This document shows positions 8,684-16,726 of a stretch of 20,132 nt of DNA, one piece after another. Both the position numbers and the translations under genes were made by a program. The stretch comes from Bacteroides sp. CAG:545 (GTDB lineage Bacteria > Bacteroidota > Bacteroidia > Bacteroidales > UBA932), in the NCBI GenBank assembly GCA_000432515.1, contig HF996043.1, positions 1-20,132 of the forward strand. Direction: 5' to 3'. How positions within the stretch are numbered: position 1 is the stretch's first letter; each line of letters begins with the position of its first letter. The notes beneath the pieces are model-generated. The model did not search any database, was not told where the DNA came from, and worked only from the letters and a program-made list of their open reading frames with translations.

Positions 8684-8754
8684 TGAGTCTTGTGAAGACA
8701 ACACATAACGGCCAATCAACATTTAAAAACCAAATAACATCTAACAGACAGACA

Positions 8755-10855
8755 ATGAAAAGAATTTTATTCTCGGCAGCATTGACCTGCATCCTGGCAA
8801 TGGGCGCGACAGCTCAGGAAATCACGAAAGAATGCAAAGAGCGGGCGGCCAAGCTCGTGGAGCAGATGACTCTCGATGAGAAAATCGACTACATCTCAGG
8901 CGCCACGGACGGCTTCCACATCAGAGCCATTGACAGGCTCGGCATCCCTGAAATCAGGATGGCTGACGGCCCTCAAGGCGTAAGGAACAACACCAAGAGT
9001 ACACTTTTCGCCTGCGGAGTAGCCGCTGCAGCGACATGGAACCAGACATTGGCATACCAGATGGGCGTATCATTGGGCCAAGACTCAAGAGCTCGCGGAG
9101 TGCACATTCTGCTCGGTCCGGGAGTAAACATTTACAGAAGCCCGTTGTGCGGCAGAAACTTCGAATATATGGGAGAAGACCCGTACCTCGCAGCCCGCAC
9201 TGCTGTCAATTATATAGAAGGTGTTCAGTCCCAGGGCGTCATGGCCACCATCAAGCATTTCGCTCTGAACAATCAGGAATATGACAGACACCACGTCAGC
9301 TCAGACGCAGACGAAAGGACCATCAACGAGATTTACTTCCCTACCTTCAAGGCCGCCGTCGAAGAGGCCCACGTAGGTTCAGTAATGACCAGCTACAACC
9401 TCGCGAACAATGTCCACGCTTCAGCCAGTCCGTTCCTCATCAGAGAAAACCTGAAAGGAAAATGGGCATTTGACGGATTTGTAATGTCAGACTGGACCTC
9501 AACATATTCCACCCTCGAGTGCATCAAAGGCGGACTCGATCTCGAAATGCCGGGTGCCCAGTACTTCAAGAAGGAACTCATAAAGCCTCTTATCGAGAGC
9601 GGTGTCGTGACCGAAGCCGAAATCGACGAGAAAGTCTGCAACATACTCCAGACATTGATAGCATTCGACTTCCTCGACAGACCTCAGCTAGACAAGAACA
9701 TCTCCGAGGACAACCAGTACTCACGCGAAACCGCCTACAAGATGGCAAGCGAATCTGCTGTTCTCCTGAAAAACGACGGCATCCTCCCTCTCAAGCCGGG
9801 GCGCAGGACCAAGACCGTCATACTCGGCCCTAACGCAGACGTTATACCATGCGGAGGCGGCAGCGGAAAAGTAAGCCCGTTGTATTCCATTTCATTGTAC
9901 GCAGGAATGCAGGAACTCGGAAAGAACTACCCGGTACAGCTCGTGACACCTGACGAGAACGGTTCATACGACACACCGGAGAACGTGAAGGCCATCGAAA
10001 GCGCTACTACAGTGATAGTTGTGGCCGGTTTCAACACCAAGACAGAGAAAGAGAACTCGGACAGGACATTCACACTCCCTGCAGGACAGGACGAGCTCAT
10101 CAGCTTTGCAGCGGCACATAATCAGAACGTCGTGACTGTAGTTTACGCAGGCGGCGGATTCGACATGTCCAAGTGGATGGACAAGGTCAAGGCTATCGTC
10201 CTGGGATGGTATCCTGGTCAGGAGGGCGGTCTCGCGCTTGCAAGAATGCTCGCCGGAGAATTCTCCCCGTCAGGCAGACTGCCTATCAGCATCGAGGCGA
10301 AATGGGAAGACAATCCTGTCCACGACAGCTATTATCCGAAGAAGAAGGCCGAAAACAAACGCGGATTCACCAACAGATACGTGACCTACAGCGAAGGCGT
10401 GTTCATGGGCTACAGAGGCTATGACAGACTCGGCACCAAGCCGCTCTTCCAGAGGTTAGTACAGACTCGGCACCACGCCGCTCTTCCCGTTCGGATACGG
10501 ACTCACCTACACCACCTTCGACTACAAGGACATCGCAGTCACACCGAGCGGCGAAGGCTTCGACGTCACCTTCACATTGACAAATACCGGTTCGAAAGCC
10601 GCGGCAGAAGTCGTTCAGGTCTATGTAGGCGAGCAGAATCCGACAGTGGCACGCCCGAAGAAGGAGCTCAAGGGATATGACAAGATCTATCTGAACAAGG
10701 GAGAATCCAGACTCGTCACCATCTTCCTGCCGAAATCAGCATTCGAATTCTATGATGTCAATATCCACGACTTCCGCGCGAACAACGGCAAGTTCAATGT
10801 CATGGTCGGCGCTTCCGTAGAGGACATCAGGCTCAATGCTGAGATAACAAGATAG
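8755..10855 (+). pseudogene. GH3 beta-glucosidase, frameshifted by a 37-bp duplication
   Basis: A secreted glycoside hydrolase family 3 enzyme that would release terminal beta-linked sugars in the periplasm. The start at 8755 gives a signal peptide (MKRILFSAALTCILAMGATAQ). The (beta/alpha)8 domain carries KHFALNNQE near residue 167 and the catalytic nucleophile Asp246 in VMSDWTS. The second domain has the acid/base region TEKENSDR near residue 430 and LPAGQDELI. The frame shifts at about 10450, and the first frame runs out as unrelated residues to a stop at 10680. The true continuation (RLGTTPLFPFGYGLTYTTF, then a fibronectin-III-like domain) is in the next frame to 10855. Removing 37 bases gives 687 residues and an intact family member. 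As read, the product lacks the FnIII domain and is probably inactive, unless the insert is reversible or an assembly error. Confidence 0.85.
10413..10486 (+). repeat. 37-bp tandem duplication that breaks the GH3 frame
   Basis: Unit 1 is 10413-10449 and unit 2 is 10450-10486, directly adjacent. They match at 33 of 37 positions; the differences are 10419/10456, 10422/10459, 10423/10460 and 10439/10476. Unit 1 reads RGYDRLGTKPLF in frame. Unit 2 in the downstream frame reads RG, a TAG stop, then YRLGTTPLF. Since 37 is not a multiple of three, the extra unit alone causes the frameshift. Confidence 0.9.
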
Positions 10856-10874
10856 TGCAGAAAAACAACGGCAA

Positions 10875-11825
10875 TCAGCGGAACTTCTTGTCGTCTTCGA
10901 TCATTCCCAAGTAGGATGAATAGCGCTCAGGACTGATTTCACCGTTCTCTACGGCATCTTTCACAGCGCAGCCCGGCTCATGAGTGTGAGTGCAGGGCGT
11001 AAAACGACAGTTTTCCGCAGCTTTAAGCATTTCGGGGAAGTAGCTTGCTATTTCCCCTTTTTCCAAATTCACCAGGCCGAAGCCGCGGAGTCCAGGAGTA
11101 TCGATGACTGCCCCGCCGGAAGCAAGACGGTACATCTCATATAAGGAAGTGGTGTGCTTGCCCTGCAGATGGGCGATGGAAATCTTACCGATTTTCGGGT
11201 CCAGCGACGGGTCCAGAGCTTTTATCAATGATGACTTGCCCACGCCTGACTCTCCGGAGAACAGGCAGACTTTCCCGTCACAAATGCTGCGGAGCTCGTC
11301 GATGCCTTCTCCATTCTTGGCGGATGCCTGTACGACACGGTAACCCGCTTTTGTATAAATATTTATAAAGTTGTCAACAGCCTCAGGCGCCTCTTTTCCA
11401 TACAAGTCCACCTTGTTCATGACTATGGTGACAGGCACTCCGTAAACCTCGCAGGTCACCAGCATCCTGTCCAGGAAAGGCAGCTTTATTTCAGGAAAAT
11501 AGAGCGTCACCACAGCAAACGCCATATCGATATTGGCCGCTATCACATGCGACTGTCTGGACAGGTTCGTGGACTTCCTTATGACATAATTCTTCCTGTC
11601 CAGAACCTCGGTAATGAGGGCAGGATGTGTCAATGTTATGTCTGCCGCATCGTCCATATCAGTCTCGAAGCGCACCCTGTCACCTACCGCGACAGGATTC
11701 GTGGCCTCGCTGGATTTCAGGCGGACACGGCCTTTCAGGACTGCCGGAAAAGGATTCCATTCAGGCAGCAATGACAGCATGAAATGACTGCCCGCATTTT
11801 TCACTACAGTTGCTTCTCCGGTCAT
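10875..11825 (-). CDS. rsgA: ribosome small-subunit-dependent GTPase RsgA
   Basis: A circularly permuted GTPase of about 316 residues that checks and matures the 30S subunit near the decoding centre. The N-terminal OB-fold (VRLKSSEATNPVAVGDRVRF) is followed by the permuted G-motifs: G4 NKVD at residues 137-140, G1 GESGVGKSS at 191-199 and G3 DTPG at 242-245. The C-terminal zinc site C-x4-C-x-H-x5-C is complete (Cys273, Cys278, His280, Cys286). I chose the Met at 11825 because MTGEATVVKN aligns with the usual RsgA start. A longer frame from 11852 would overlap the U32 gene by 16 bases. It is last in the operon with the polyprenyl synthase and U32 genes and is convergent with the GH3 gene, 19 bases away. 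Confidence 0.95.
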   Translation of the reverse strand: MTGEATVVKNAGSHFMLSLLPEWNPFPAVLKGRVRLKSSEATNPVAVGDRVRFETDMDDAADITLTHPALITEVLDRKNYVIRKSTNLSRQSHVIAANIDMAFAVVTLYFPEIKLPFLDRMLVTCEVYGVPVTIVMNKVDLYGKEAPEAVDNFINIYTKAGYRVVQASAKNGEGIDELRSICDGKVCLFSGESGVGKSSLIKALDPSLDPKIGKISIAHLQGKHTTSLYEMYRLASGGAVIDTPGLRGFGLVNLEKGEIASYFPEMLKAAENCRFTPCTHTHEPGCAVKDAVENGEISPERYSSYLGMIEDDKKFR

Positions 11826-11836
11826 AATCGCAAAAC

Positions 11837-13198
11837 TTAACAGTCTTTCCAAATGTAGATCTTGTCCCCACGGCGAAGCCTTACCGGAATCTTGCCTTCT
11901 GCATTGACAGAAGCGCCGGCACGGCTCTCAACAGATTCACCGGCTGAAACATCACCCGGAGCAGGGGTTATCTCGACCTCACCATCCCTGACACCGGGAT
12001 TTTCCGGCACGATGGCGACAGAGCATCTGACACCTTTCACGGCTTCCTCCGCAGGCTTCAGTGCCACACGCAAGTCATTGACAGTAAACTCAATAACTCC
12101 GGTAGTCGCGCCCGTAGCCATACAGTGGGCACCGACCTTGAGCGGCACAGATTCCACAGCGATTTCAGCGACGCCGATACGGTCAAACCAGTTCGTCACC
12201 TTGCCGCAATACACTTTCTTCCTCGTGGCGGAGCTGCCGTAAACCGCACTCCATTCACCCAGGCGCGCACCCTGATAGTATCCGTCCCAGAAGCCCCTGT
12301 TGAACACCTCGGAGAGTTCCGCCTTGAGAGACGCGGCGAGCTCCGGAGTATAAGTCCCGTCACAGACAGCATCAGCCGCCTGACGGTAACACTGGGCACA
12401 ACGCTTCACATATTCTGCCGAACGCGCCCTGCCCTCTATCTTGAAGACCTTGACACCCGCGTCTATGATCTTGTCCATAAACTCGATGGTACACAGATCC
12501 TTGGGGGACATTATATATTTGTTGTCAATGTTCAGGCTGTTGCCGGTTTCGAGATCGGTGACCTCATAACCGCGACGGCAGAGCTGATAGCAGGCTCCGC
12601 GGTTTGCCGAAGCGCCATAAGTCTGGAGACTGAGGTAGCACTTCCCTGAAATGGCCATGCACAACGCCCCGTGAGCGAACATCTCTATACGGACAAGTTT
12701 TCCTGACGGGCCCTTGATTCCGTCCCGCAGGATGGTCTCGTAAATGTCCTTCACCTGATTCAGATTCAGCTCCCTGGCCAGGACGACCACATCCGCAAAC
12801 TGGGCATAGAAGCGCAGCGCCTCCACATTGGAAATGCTCAACTGTGTGGAAATATGCACCTCCATACCTATCTGACGGCAATACATTATCGCAGCCATGT
12901 CCGAAGCGATGACCGCGTCCACGCCTGCCGCCTTCGCCGCATCCAGTGCCTTGTGAGAAGGTTCAATGTCTTCCTGATAAAGGACAATGTTCAATGTCAG
13001 GTACGTCTTGACGCCATATTGCCTGCATATTCTGACAACCTCCGCCAGATCTTCCGGCTGGAAATTATTGGCAGAATGAGAACGCATATTCAGATTGCCG
13101 ACCCCGAAATATACAGAGTCAGCACCACCCTCAATGGCTGCCATCAGACATTCAAAATTGCCCGCAGGCGCCATTATCTCCAATTCCTTCTTTTCCAT
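11837..13198 (-). CDS. trhP: U32 family tRNA hydroxylation protein (TrhP/YegQ-like)
   Basis: 453 residues, the same length as E. coli TrhP (YegQ). The U32 family was once classed as collagenase-like peptidases. TrhP is known to make 5-hydroxyuridine at tRNA position 34 in a prephenate-dependent reaction, with an iron-sulfur cluster. The N-terminal barrel starts MAPAGNFECLMAAIEGGADSVYFG. The family signature MFAHGALCMAISGKCYLS near residue 173 and the following Cys-rich stretch ACYQLCRRGYEV provide the conserved cysteines. The C-terminus is a beta-rich domain from about residue 335. The paralogue RlhA is longer, so TrhP is favoured. It begins 5 bases after the polyprenyl synthase stop and is followed closely by rsgA, so it is mid-operon. 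Confidence 0.85.
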   Translation of the reverse strand: MEKKELEIMAPAGNFECLMAAIEGGADSVYFGVGNLNMRSHSANNFQPEDLAEVVRICRQYGVKTYLTLNIVLYQEDIEPSHKALDAAKAAGVDAVIASDMAAIMYCRQIGMEVHISTQLSISNVEALRFYAQFADVVVLARELNLNQVKDIYETILRDGIKGPSGKLVRIEMFAHGALCMAISGKCYLSLQTYGASANRGACYQLCRRGYEVTDLETGNSLNIDNKYIMSPKDLCTIEFMDKIIDAGVKVFKIEGRARSAEYVKRCAQCYRQAADAVCDGTYTPELAASLKAELSEVFNRGFWDGYYQGARLGEWSAVYGSSATRKKVYCGKVTNWFDRIGVAEIAVESVPLKVGAHCMATGATTGVIEFTVNDLRVALKPAEEAVKGVRCSVAIVPENPGVRDGEVEITPAPGDVSAGESVESRAGASVNAEGKIPVRLRRGDKIYIWKDC

Positions 13199-13203
13199 TG
13201 ACC

Positions 13204-14178
13204 TTAATTGTTTCTTCCAACCAACTTGTCCGCGAAGCGCTTGAGCATCTCGAAACGCACTTTTCCGAGATTCAGGCTCTCCACCGACTGCAGAGCGTCA
13301 TCGGTAAGGCTGACTATTTCATTCTGAGCCATTTCATCCACACCGAGACGTGTATATATCGCCTTGACGGCAGCTATTTTGGCTGCTTTTTCTTCCGGAG
13401 TGTCCACCGGCATTGACAATGCCTTTTCCATCTCTTCCGGCGCGAGCGAGCAGGCCTTGATGGTGAGCCAGCATTTCTTGTTGTTCACAATGTCGCCGCC
13501 GATAGGCTTTCCGAACACTTTCTCGTCACCGAAAGCATCGAGCCAGTCGTCAGCTATCTGGAATGCCAGACCGAGCGAATAACCATATCGGTAGAGATTT
13601 CCTGACGCTTCGTCATCTGCACCGCCTATGACCGCGCCCATCTTAGCCGCACATGCGATAAGCACGGCTGTCTTGAGCCCGATCATACGCATATACTGGT
13701 CCATCGTGACGTTCTCCTCATGCTCGAAATCCATGTCATACTGCTGACCTTCACAGACTTGCGCAGCCGTGTTGTTGAACAGTTTCAGGACCTTGCCGAG
13801 CACATCCTCCGGAGCCATGGACACGCGGCGGTAACTGTCGATGCACATCACGTCGCCGGAGAGAATCGCGCCGTCTTCACCCCATTTGGTCCAGACAGTA
13901 GGATTGCCCCTGCGCAGCGGTGACTTGTCCATGATGTCATCATGTATCAATGTAAATGTATGGAACACTTCGAGTCCCGCAGCAGGCTGGAGAATGCTGT
14001 CGTCAAATTCATCCTTGAAGAGAGAATACGCTGTAAGACAAAGCCTTGGACGAAGCCTCTTGCCTCCGCCCTCTATCATATATTTCAATGGGTCGTAGAG
14101 CCCTGCCGGCTCTCTGGAGAAACTGATTTCCGAGAACAATTCCCTGATGATCCCGTCTATCTGCATTTCGCTGATCAT
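13204..14178 (-). CDS. polyprenyl diphosphate synthase, probably short chain
   Basis: 324 residues of the all-helical trans-prenyltransferase family, which condenses isopentenyl diphosphate onto allylic diphosphates. GGGKRLRPR is at residues 37-45. The first Asp-rich motif DDIMD is at 80-84 and the second, DDWLD, at 210-214 in FQIADDWLDAFGD. Phe75, five residues before the first motif, is bulky, and that motif has no two-residue insertion. By the known chain-length rules this suggests a C15-C20 product rather than the C35-C40 menaquinone tail, but that is an inference. It opens the three-gene operon with trhP and rsgA. No strong promoter is visible in the 64 bases upstream. Confidence 0.88.
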   Translation of the reverse strand: MISEMQIDGIIRELFSEISFSREPAGLYDPLKYMIEGGGKRLRPRLCLTAYSLFKDEFDDSILQPAAGLEVFHTFTLIHDDIMDKSPLRRGNPTVWTKWGEDGAILSGDVMCIDSYRRVSMAPEDVLGKVLKLFNNTAAQVCEGQQYDMDFEHEENVTMDQYMRMIGLKTAVLIACAAKMGAVIGGADDEASGNLYRYGYSLGLAFQIADDWLDAFGDEKVFGKPIGGDIVNNKKCWLTIKACSLAPEEMEKALSMPVDTPEEKAAKIAAVKAIYTRLGVDEMAQNEIVSLTDDALQSVESLNLGKVRFEMLKRFADKLVGRNN

Positions 14179-14194
14179 AACACCAAATTTTTCA

Positions 14195-14212
14195 CGAAGT
14201 TAGCAACTTTCG
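14195..14212 (-). terminator. weak hairpin after the AraC-type regulator
   Basis: In the 64-base gap between the regulator and the polyprenyl synthase, CGAAGTTAGCAACTTTCG folds into a 7-bp stem with one bulge and a 3-base loop. On the minus strand it is followed by only a short AT-rich stretch. It might end the regulator transcript, which would leave the next operon needing its own promoter. Confidence 0.25.
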
Positions 14213-14242
14213 AGAAATAATCTGTGTCATCCTGAGGAATCT

Positions 14243-15157
14243 TTATTCGTTGCGGTACTGGCTTGGCGTAAGACCCGTATGCGACTTGAAGAATTTGTAG
14301 AACACCGACTGGTTCGGGAAATTCAGTTTCGACACTATCTCCTTTATGGAGAGGTCGGAATATTTCAGCATATTCTTCGACTCGAGTATCACGAAAGAGT
14401 CAATCCACTCCGGAGCTGAACGCCCGCTCACAGTCTTCACCAGTTTTGACAGATATTTAGGCGTGAGGCAGAGCTTGTCGGCATAGAATGCCATGTTCCG
14501 CTCTGTAGTATGGTAGTCCGTGACGAGACGCAGGAACTGGTCATATACATTCTTGGCCTTTGCAGAAGGGGCCTGCGGTTTGCGCTCAGCCTCGGAAAGA
14601 CGGTCAGCCCATATTGACCCCAGGAAATAGGAAATGGACGAAACCAGCGAGCCTATCGCTTCCTTCTTGTTCGGGATGGATGTGGCGAGAATGGTGGAGG
14701 CGAGCTGGAGATATTCCTTGCAGACAGAGCGCTCCATGTCATTCAGCTGGATGCACGGGTTGTCCAGAAGGGCGACGCTTTCATTGAACAGCCTGTTGAA
14801 ATCGAACCTGACACCTATCATGAAAGACTTGGACATCGCCACAATGATGAAATGAAGGTCCTTATTGTCGCTTTCAACCTCAGGGACACGGATGATATTG
14901 CCAGGGACATTCAGTACCAATGAATTCTCTTCTATCTGGAAAGAATCCAGGTTCACATCCAGCCGGATACGTCCTTTCTGACAGAAAATCAGCATATAGC
15001 CGTCGAACCTGAAAGGATACTGGAACATCTTCAGTTCGTCGTCATATTTCAAGTCCGCTATGAGAAGATCATCTCCCAAACCTTTTCCGGGCATTTCCGG
15101 GAACATATCCCTGAATTTCCGGATACTTATATTATGTAAAACGTCCTGCTGTATCAT
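14243..15157 (-). CDS. AraC-family transcriptional regulator
   Basis: 304 residues. The C-terminal 100 residues form the double helix-turn-helix of AraC proteins: helix MAFYADKLCLTPKYLSKLVK, then SIKEIVSKLNFPNQSVFYKF and the typical ending HTGLTPSQYRNE. The N-terminal 190 residues have a cupin-like sensor pattern (YMLIFCQKGRIRLDV), as in regulators that bind small ligands. The inducer and targets cannot be inferred. It is transcribed away from the accessory stretch to its right and towards the polyprenyl synthase operon, 64 bases away. It has a -7-like promoter box at 15186-15193 and may regulate itself. Confidence 0.92.
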   Translation of the reverse strand: MIQQDVLHNISIRKFRDMFPEMPGKGLGDDLLIADLKYDDELKMFQYPFRFDGYMLIFCQKGRIRLDVNLDSFQIEENSLVLNVPGNIIRVPEVESDNKDLHFIIVAMSKSFMIGVRFDFNRLFNESVALLDNPCIQLNDMERSVCKEYLQLASTILATSIPNKKEAIGSLVSSISYFLGSIWADRLSEAERKPQAPSAKAKNVYDQFLRLVTDYHTTERNMAFYADKLCLTPKYLSKLVKTVSGRSAPEWIDSFVILESKNMLKYSDLSIKEIVSKLNFPNQSVFYKFFKSHTGLTPSQYRNE

Positions 15158-15183
15158 GATATTGAATTACCTTGGTGCAATTC

Positions 15184-15206
15184 TGCAAATATACTCACTT
15201 TTTGCA
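15184..15206 (-). promoter_or_regulatory. promoter and possible operator of the AraC-type gene
   Basis: On the minus strand TATATTTG (15193 to 15186) matches TAnnTTTG about 30 bases before the ATG. A clear -33 TTG at the right distance is missing. TGCAAA at 15184-15189 and TTTGCA at 15201-15206 form an inverted repeat with 11 bases between, overlapping the -7 box, as an autoregulatory site might. Confidence 0.4.
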
Positions 15207-15300
15207 AAAAATCGTTTTTTTCGACCAAAATAACAATATCCAAGCAAAATTTAATCAAAAACCGTACAATATAGCAACCTTTTTGTATCATCACCCCTGA

Positions 15301-15576
15301 GGATTCCGGTTCCGGTGCCTGCAAGAGTGGGCACTGGACAGCGATGGGTGGCGCGTTGACGATTCCGACAAGGAGTATGACATCAGCACATTAGATGCGA
15401 AAGAACACTATGATACCCTTTTCTTCAAAGAACGCTGGGCCCCCACACCGATGTCGACGGGTGAGACACTGGAGCAGCGCATCATCGTAACCTCCTCCTT
15501 TAAGTACCAGGATTATGGGTCAGGGGGAGGGGGAAACCCTGTGTATTATGCCTTTCTCTACTACCGAGTGCGGTAA
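15301..15576 (+). pseudogene. headless coding remnant, C-terminal part of an unknown protein
   Basis: A 91-codon open frame with no start codon near its beginning. It runs from just after an in-frame TGA (15298-15300) to TAA (15574-15576). It reads like real protein: acidic and aromatic, containing LQEWALDSDGWRVDDSDKEY, LFFKERWAPTPMSTG and the ending NPVYYAFLYYRVR. The only internal ATG (15451) would leave 41 residues. I do not recognise the family. It is more GC-rich than its AT-rich surroundings and sits between the regulator promoter and the palindromic element, so it looks like the end of a gene whose start was lost by rearrangement. Codon-like composition is the only evidence. Confidence 0.45.
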
Positions 15577-15753
15577 GTTAGAGCCGGTAAGCGGCATAGC
15601 CAGCGGCGAATTGCGGAGCACCTGAGCAGAGCTGGCTTTTGCCGAAGTCGGTGTGGTTTCCGGTCGTGAGAATTTCAGGCGAAACTGCAGCTGCCGGCGT
15701 GATTACCCCCGATGTGAACTTTATGGAGGATATCAAGAAAGCAGACACAGGTG
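15577..15753. other. spacer without a convincing gene
   Basis: Two short frames overlap here. One is a plus-strand frame without a start (15597-15761, 54 codons, ending MEDIKKADTGDF). The other is a minus-strand frame of 62 codons whose ATG (15766) lies inside the left end of the palindrome. Neither resembles a family I know. The stretch may be further gene debris. Confidence 0.3.
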
Positions 15754-15979
15754 ATTTCTGAACCAATGAGCATACTTATAAGACCATTGGTATTAGTATA
15801 ATGAATTGATTTATAGGTAATTACGCGGGGTTAAGACTGGATTTATATATGCTCATCACCCTTATTTTTTATGGGAGTGAGCATATTGGACAGTGAGTTA
15901 AAATTAGTGTAACAATCAATGGCTCAGTAGGTTACAAGTGTATTTGTGGCTTTGGAGATATGCTCATTGGTTCAGAAAT
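15754..15979. repeat. 226-bp imperfect palindrome with 21-bp perfect ends (MITE-like)
   Basis: Positions 15754-15774 (beginning ATTTCTGAACCAATGAGC) are perfectly repeated in inverted orientation at 15959-15979. Inside, TATGCTCA at 15848-15855 and TGAGCATA at 15878-15885 form a second inverted pair. Both pairs share the same centre, 15866.5. Aligning the 73-base arms between them by eye gives about 32 of 73 complementary positions, above chance, so the whole element looks like a decayed long palindrome. No transposase is encoded, and I saw no clear target-site duplication. It may be a miniature inverted-repeat element, a REP-like element or a structured RNA. Confidence 0.75.
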
Positions 15980-16033
15980 ACCTCAGATAGGTATGGGTCC
16001 TAACCTGCAAGATATTACGTTGTTTTTAACATT

Positions 16034-16068
16034 TTTGTAACAATTCGCTCAAAAAATAGCTAAATTCG
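16034..16068 (+). promoter_or_regulatory. possible promoter of the beta-barrel protein gene
   Basis: TTTG at 16034-16037 and TAAATTCG at 16061-16068 (one mismatch to TAnnTTTG) are 23 bases apart, slightly more than usual. The predicted start of transcription would lie about 30 bases before the ATG at 16106. The rest of 15980-16105 is AT-rich with no other feature seen. Confidence 0.35.
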
Positions 16069-16105
16069 AAAAAATATATAACACCTGTTTTCAAATCCAA
16101 AAACC

Positions 16106-16624
16106 ATGAAAATGAATCGCATATTGTGCCTATTGGCTTTATTGGTCTTGCCGCTCGGCATCGGTGCTCAGGATGTCAAGTACTTCAAATATCAAGGAGA
16201 GGTGAATGTTTCCTATTCGTTTGATATGAGTGAAGAACTTAATAACCTTAACCTGGAAGTAATCAATGGTGTGCGCTTCTCACGTTATCTTTTCGCCGGT
16301 GCGGGTATAGGAGCGACCGCTGAACTTTCAGATGAAGCCATAATCTTCCCGATATTCGTTGATGTAAAAGGTTATTTTCCAGTTGCTCGAAAACTGGATT
16401 TGACAGCTGGGGTGGATGTAGGAACAAAACTCGATTATACGTATGATATGACAGGCGGTTTAATGTTCCGTCCTGAGTTTGGCTTACATTTTCCGATGAG
16501 TAAGAAGGTAGGAATGAAATTGACCTTATTATACGAAAGATATAGTTGCAAGACGACTGTTATGAATGCAGAAGTCAAATACAAACAGAACCAGATAGGT
16601 TTTAAAATAGGTGTTTCATTTTAA
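16106..16624 (+). CDS. small outer-membrane beta-barrel protein
   Basis: 172 residues. The first 22 are a signal peptide (MKMNRILCLLALLVLPLGIGAQ). The mature part alternates hydrophobic and polar residues in strands such as RYLFAGAGIGATAEL, KLDLTAGVDVGTKLDY and QIGFKIGVSF. It ends in Phe, as outer-membrane barrels do for BAM recognition. The size fits an 8-strand barrel. No specific family is recognisable. It stands alone, convergent with the ATPase gene, with its own terminator. Its codons are more A/T-ending (TTA, AAA, GTA) than those of the operons to the left, consistent with an accessory origin. Function unknown. Confidence 0.75.
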   Translation: MKMNRILCLLALLVLPLGIGAQDVKYFKYQGEVNVSYSFDMSEELNNLNLEVINGVRFSRYLFAGAGIGATAELSDEAIIFPIFVDVKGYFPVARKLDLTAGVDVGTKLDYTYDMTGGLMFRPEFGLHFPMSKKVGMKLTLLYERYSCKTTVMNAEVKYKQNQIGFKIGVSF

Positions 16625-16636
16625 GCGGGAAATTAG

Positions 16637-16670
16637 ATAACCGGTCGCGATTTGTGGCCGGTTATGTGTT
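16637..16670 (+). terminator. terminator after the beta-barrel gene
   Basis: ATAACCGG (16637-16644) pairs perfectly with CCGGTTAT (16658-16665), an 8-bp stem with a 13-base loop, followed by a T-rich GTGTTTTATT. It starts 13 bases after the stop codon. Confidence 0.55.
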
Positions 16671-16726
16671 TTATTACCAGCATGAAAATCTAACTCTCCC
16701 GCCAGGTGGTTTCATGTCTAGCCATA

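Noticed and set aside
8683..8754. A longer N-terminus for the GH3 protein starting at 8683
   Set aside because: That ATG overlaps the -7 promoter box, and the extension precedes a complete signal peptide that starts at 8755.
15578..15766. A 62-codon minus-strand frame ending at the headless remnant
   Set aside because: Its ATG is part of the left end of the palindrome and it has no promoter box. A faint likeness of GVITPAAAVSPEIL to a saccharopine-dehydrogenase-like segment was not enough to name it.
15754..15979. An invertible promoter controlled by a site-specific recombinase
   Set aside because: The 21-bp ends would suit inversion, but the interior is itself palindromic, no outward promoter of good quality is seen between the ends, and no recombinase gene is nearby. 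A MITE-like or REP-like element fits better.
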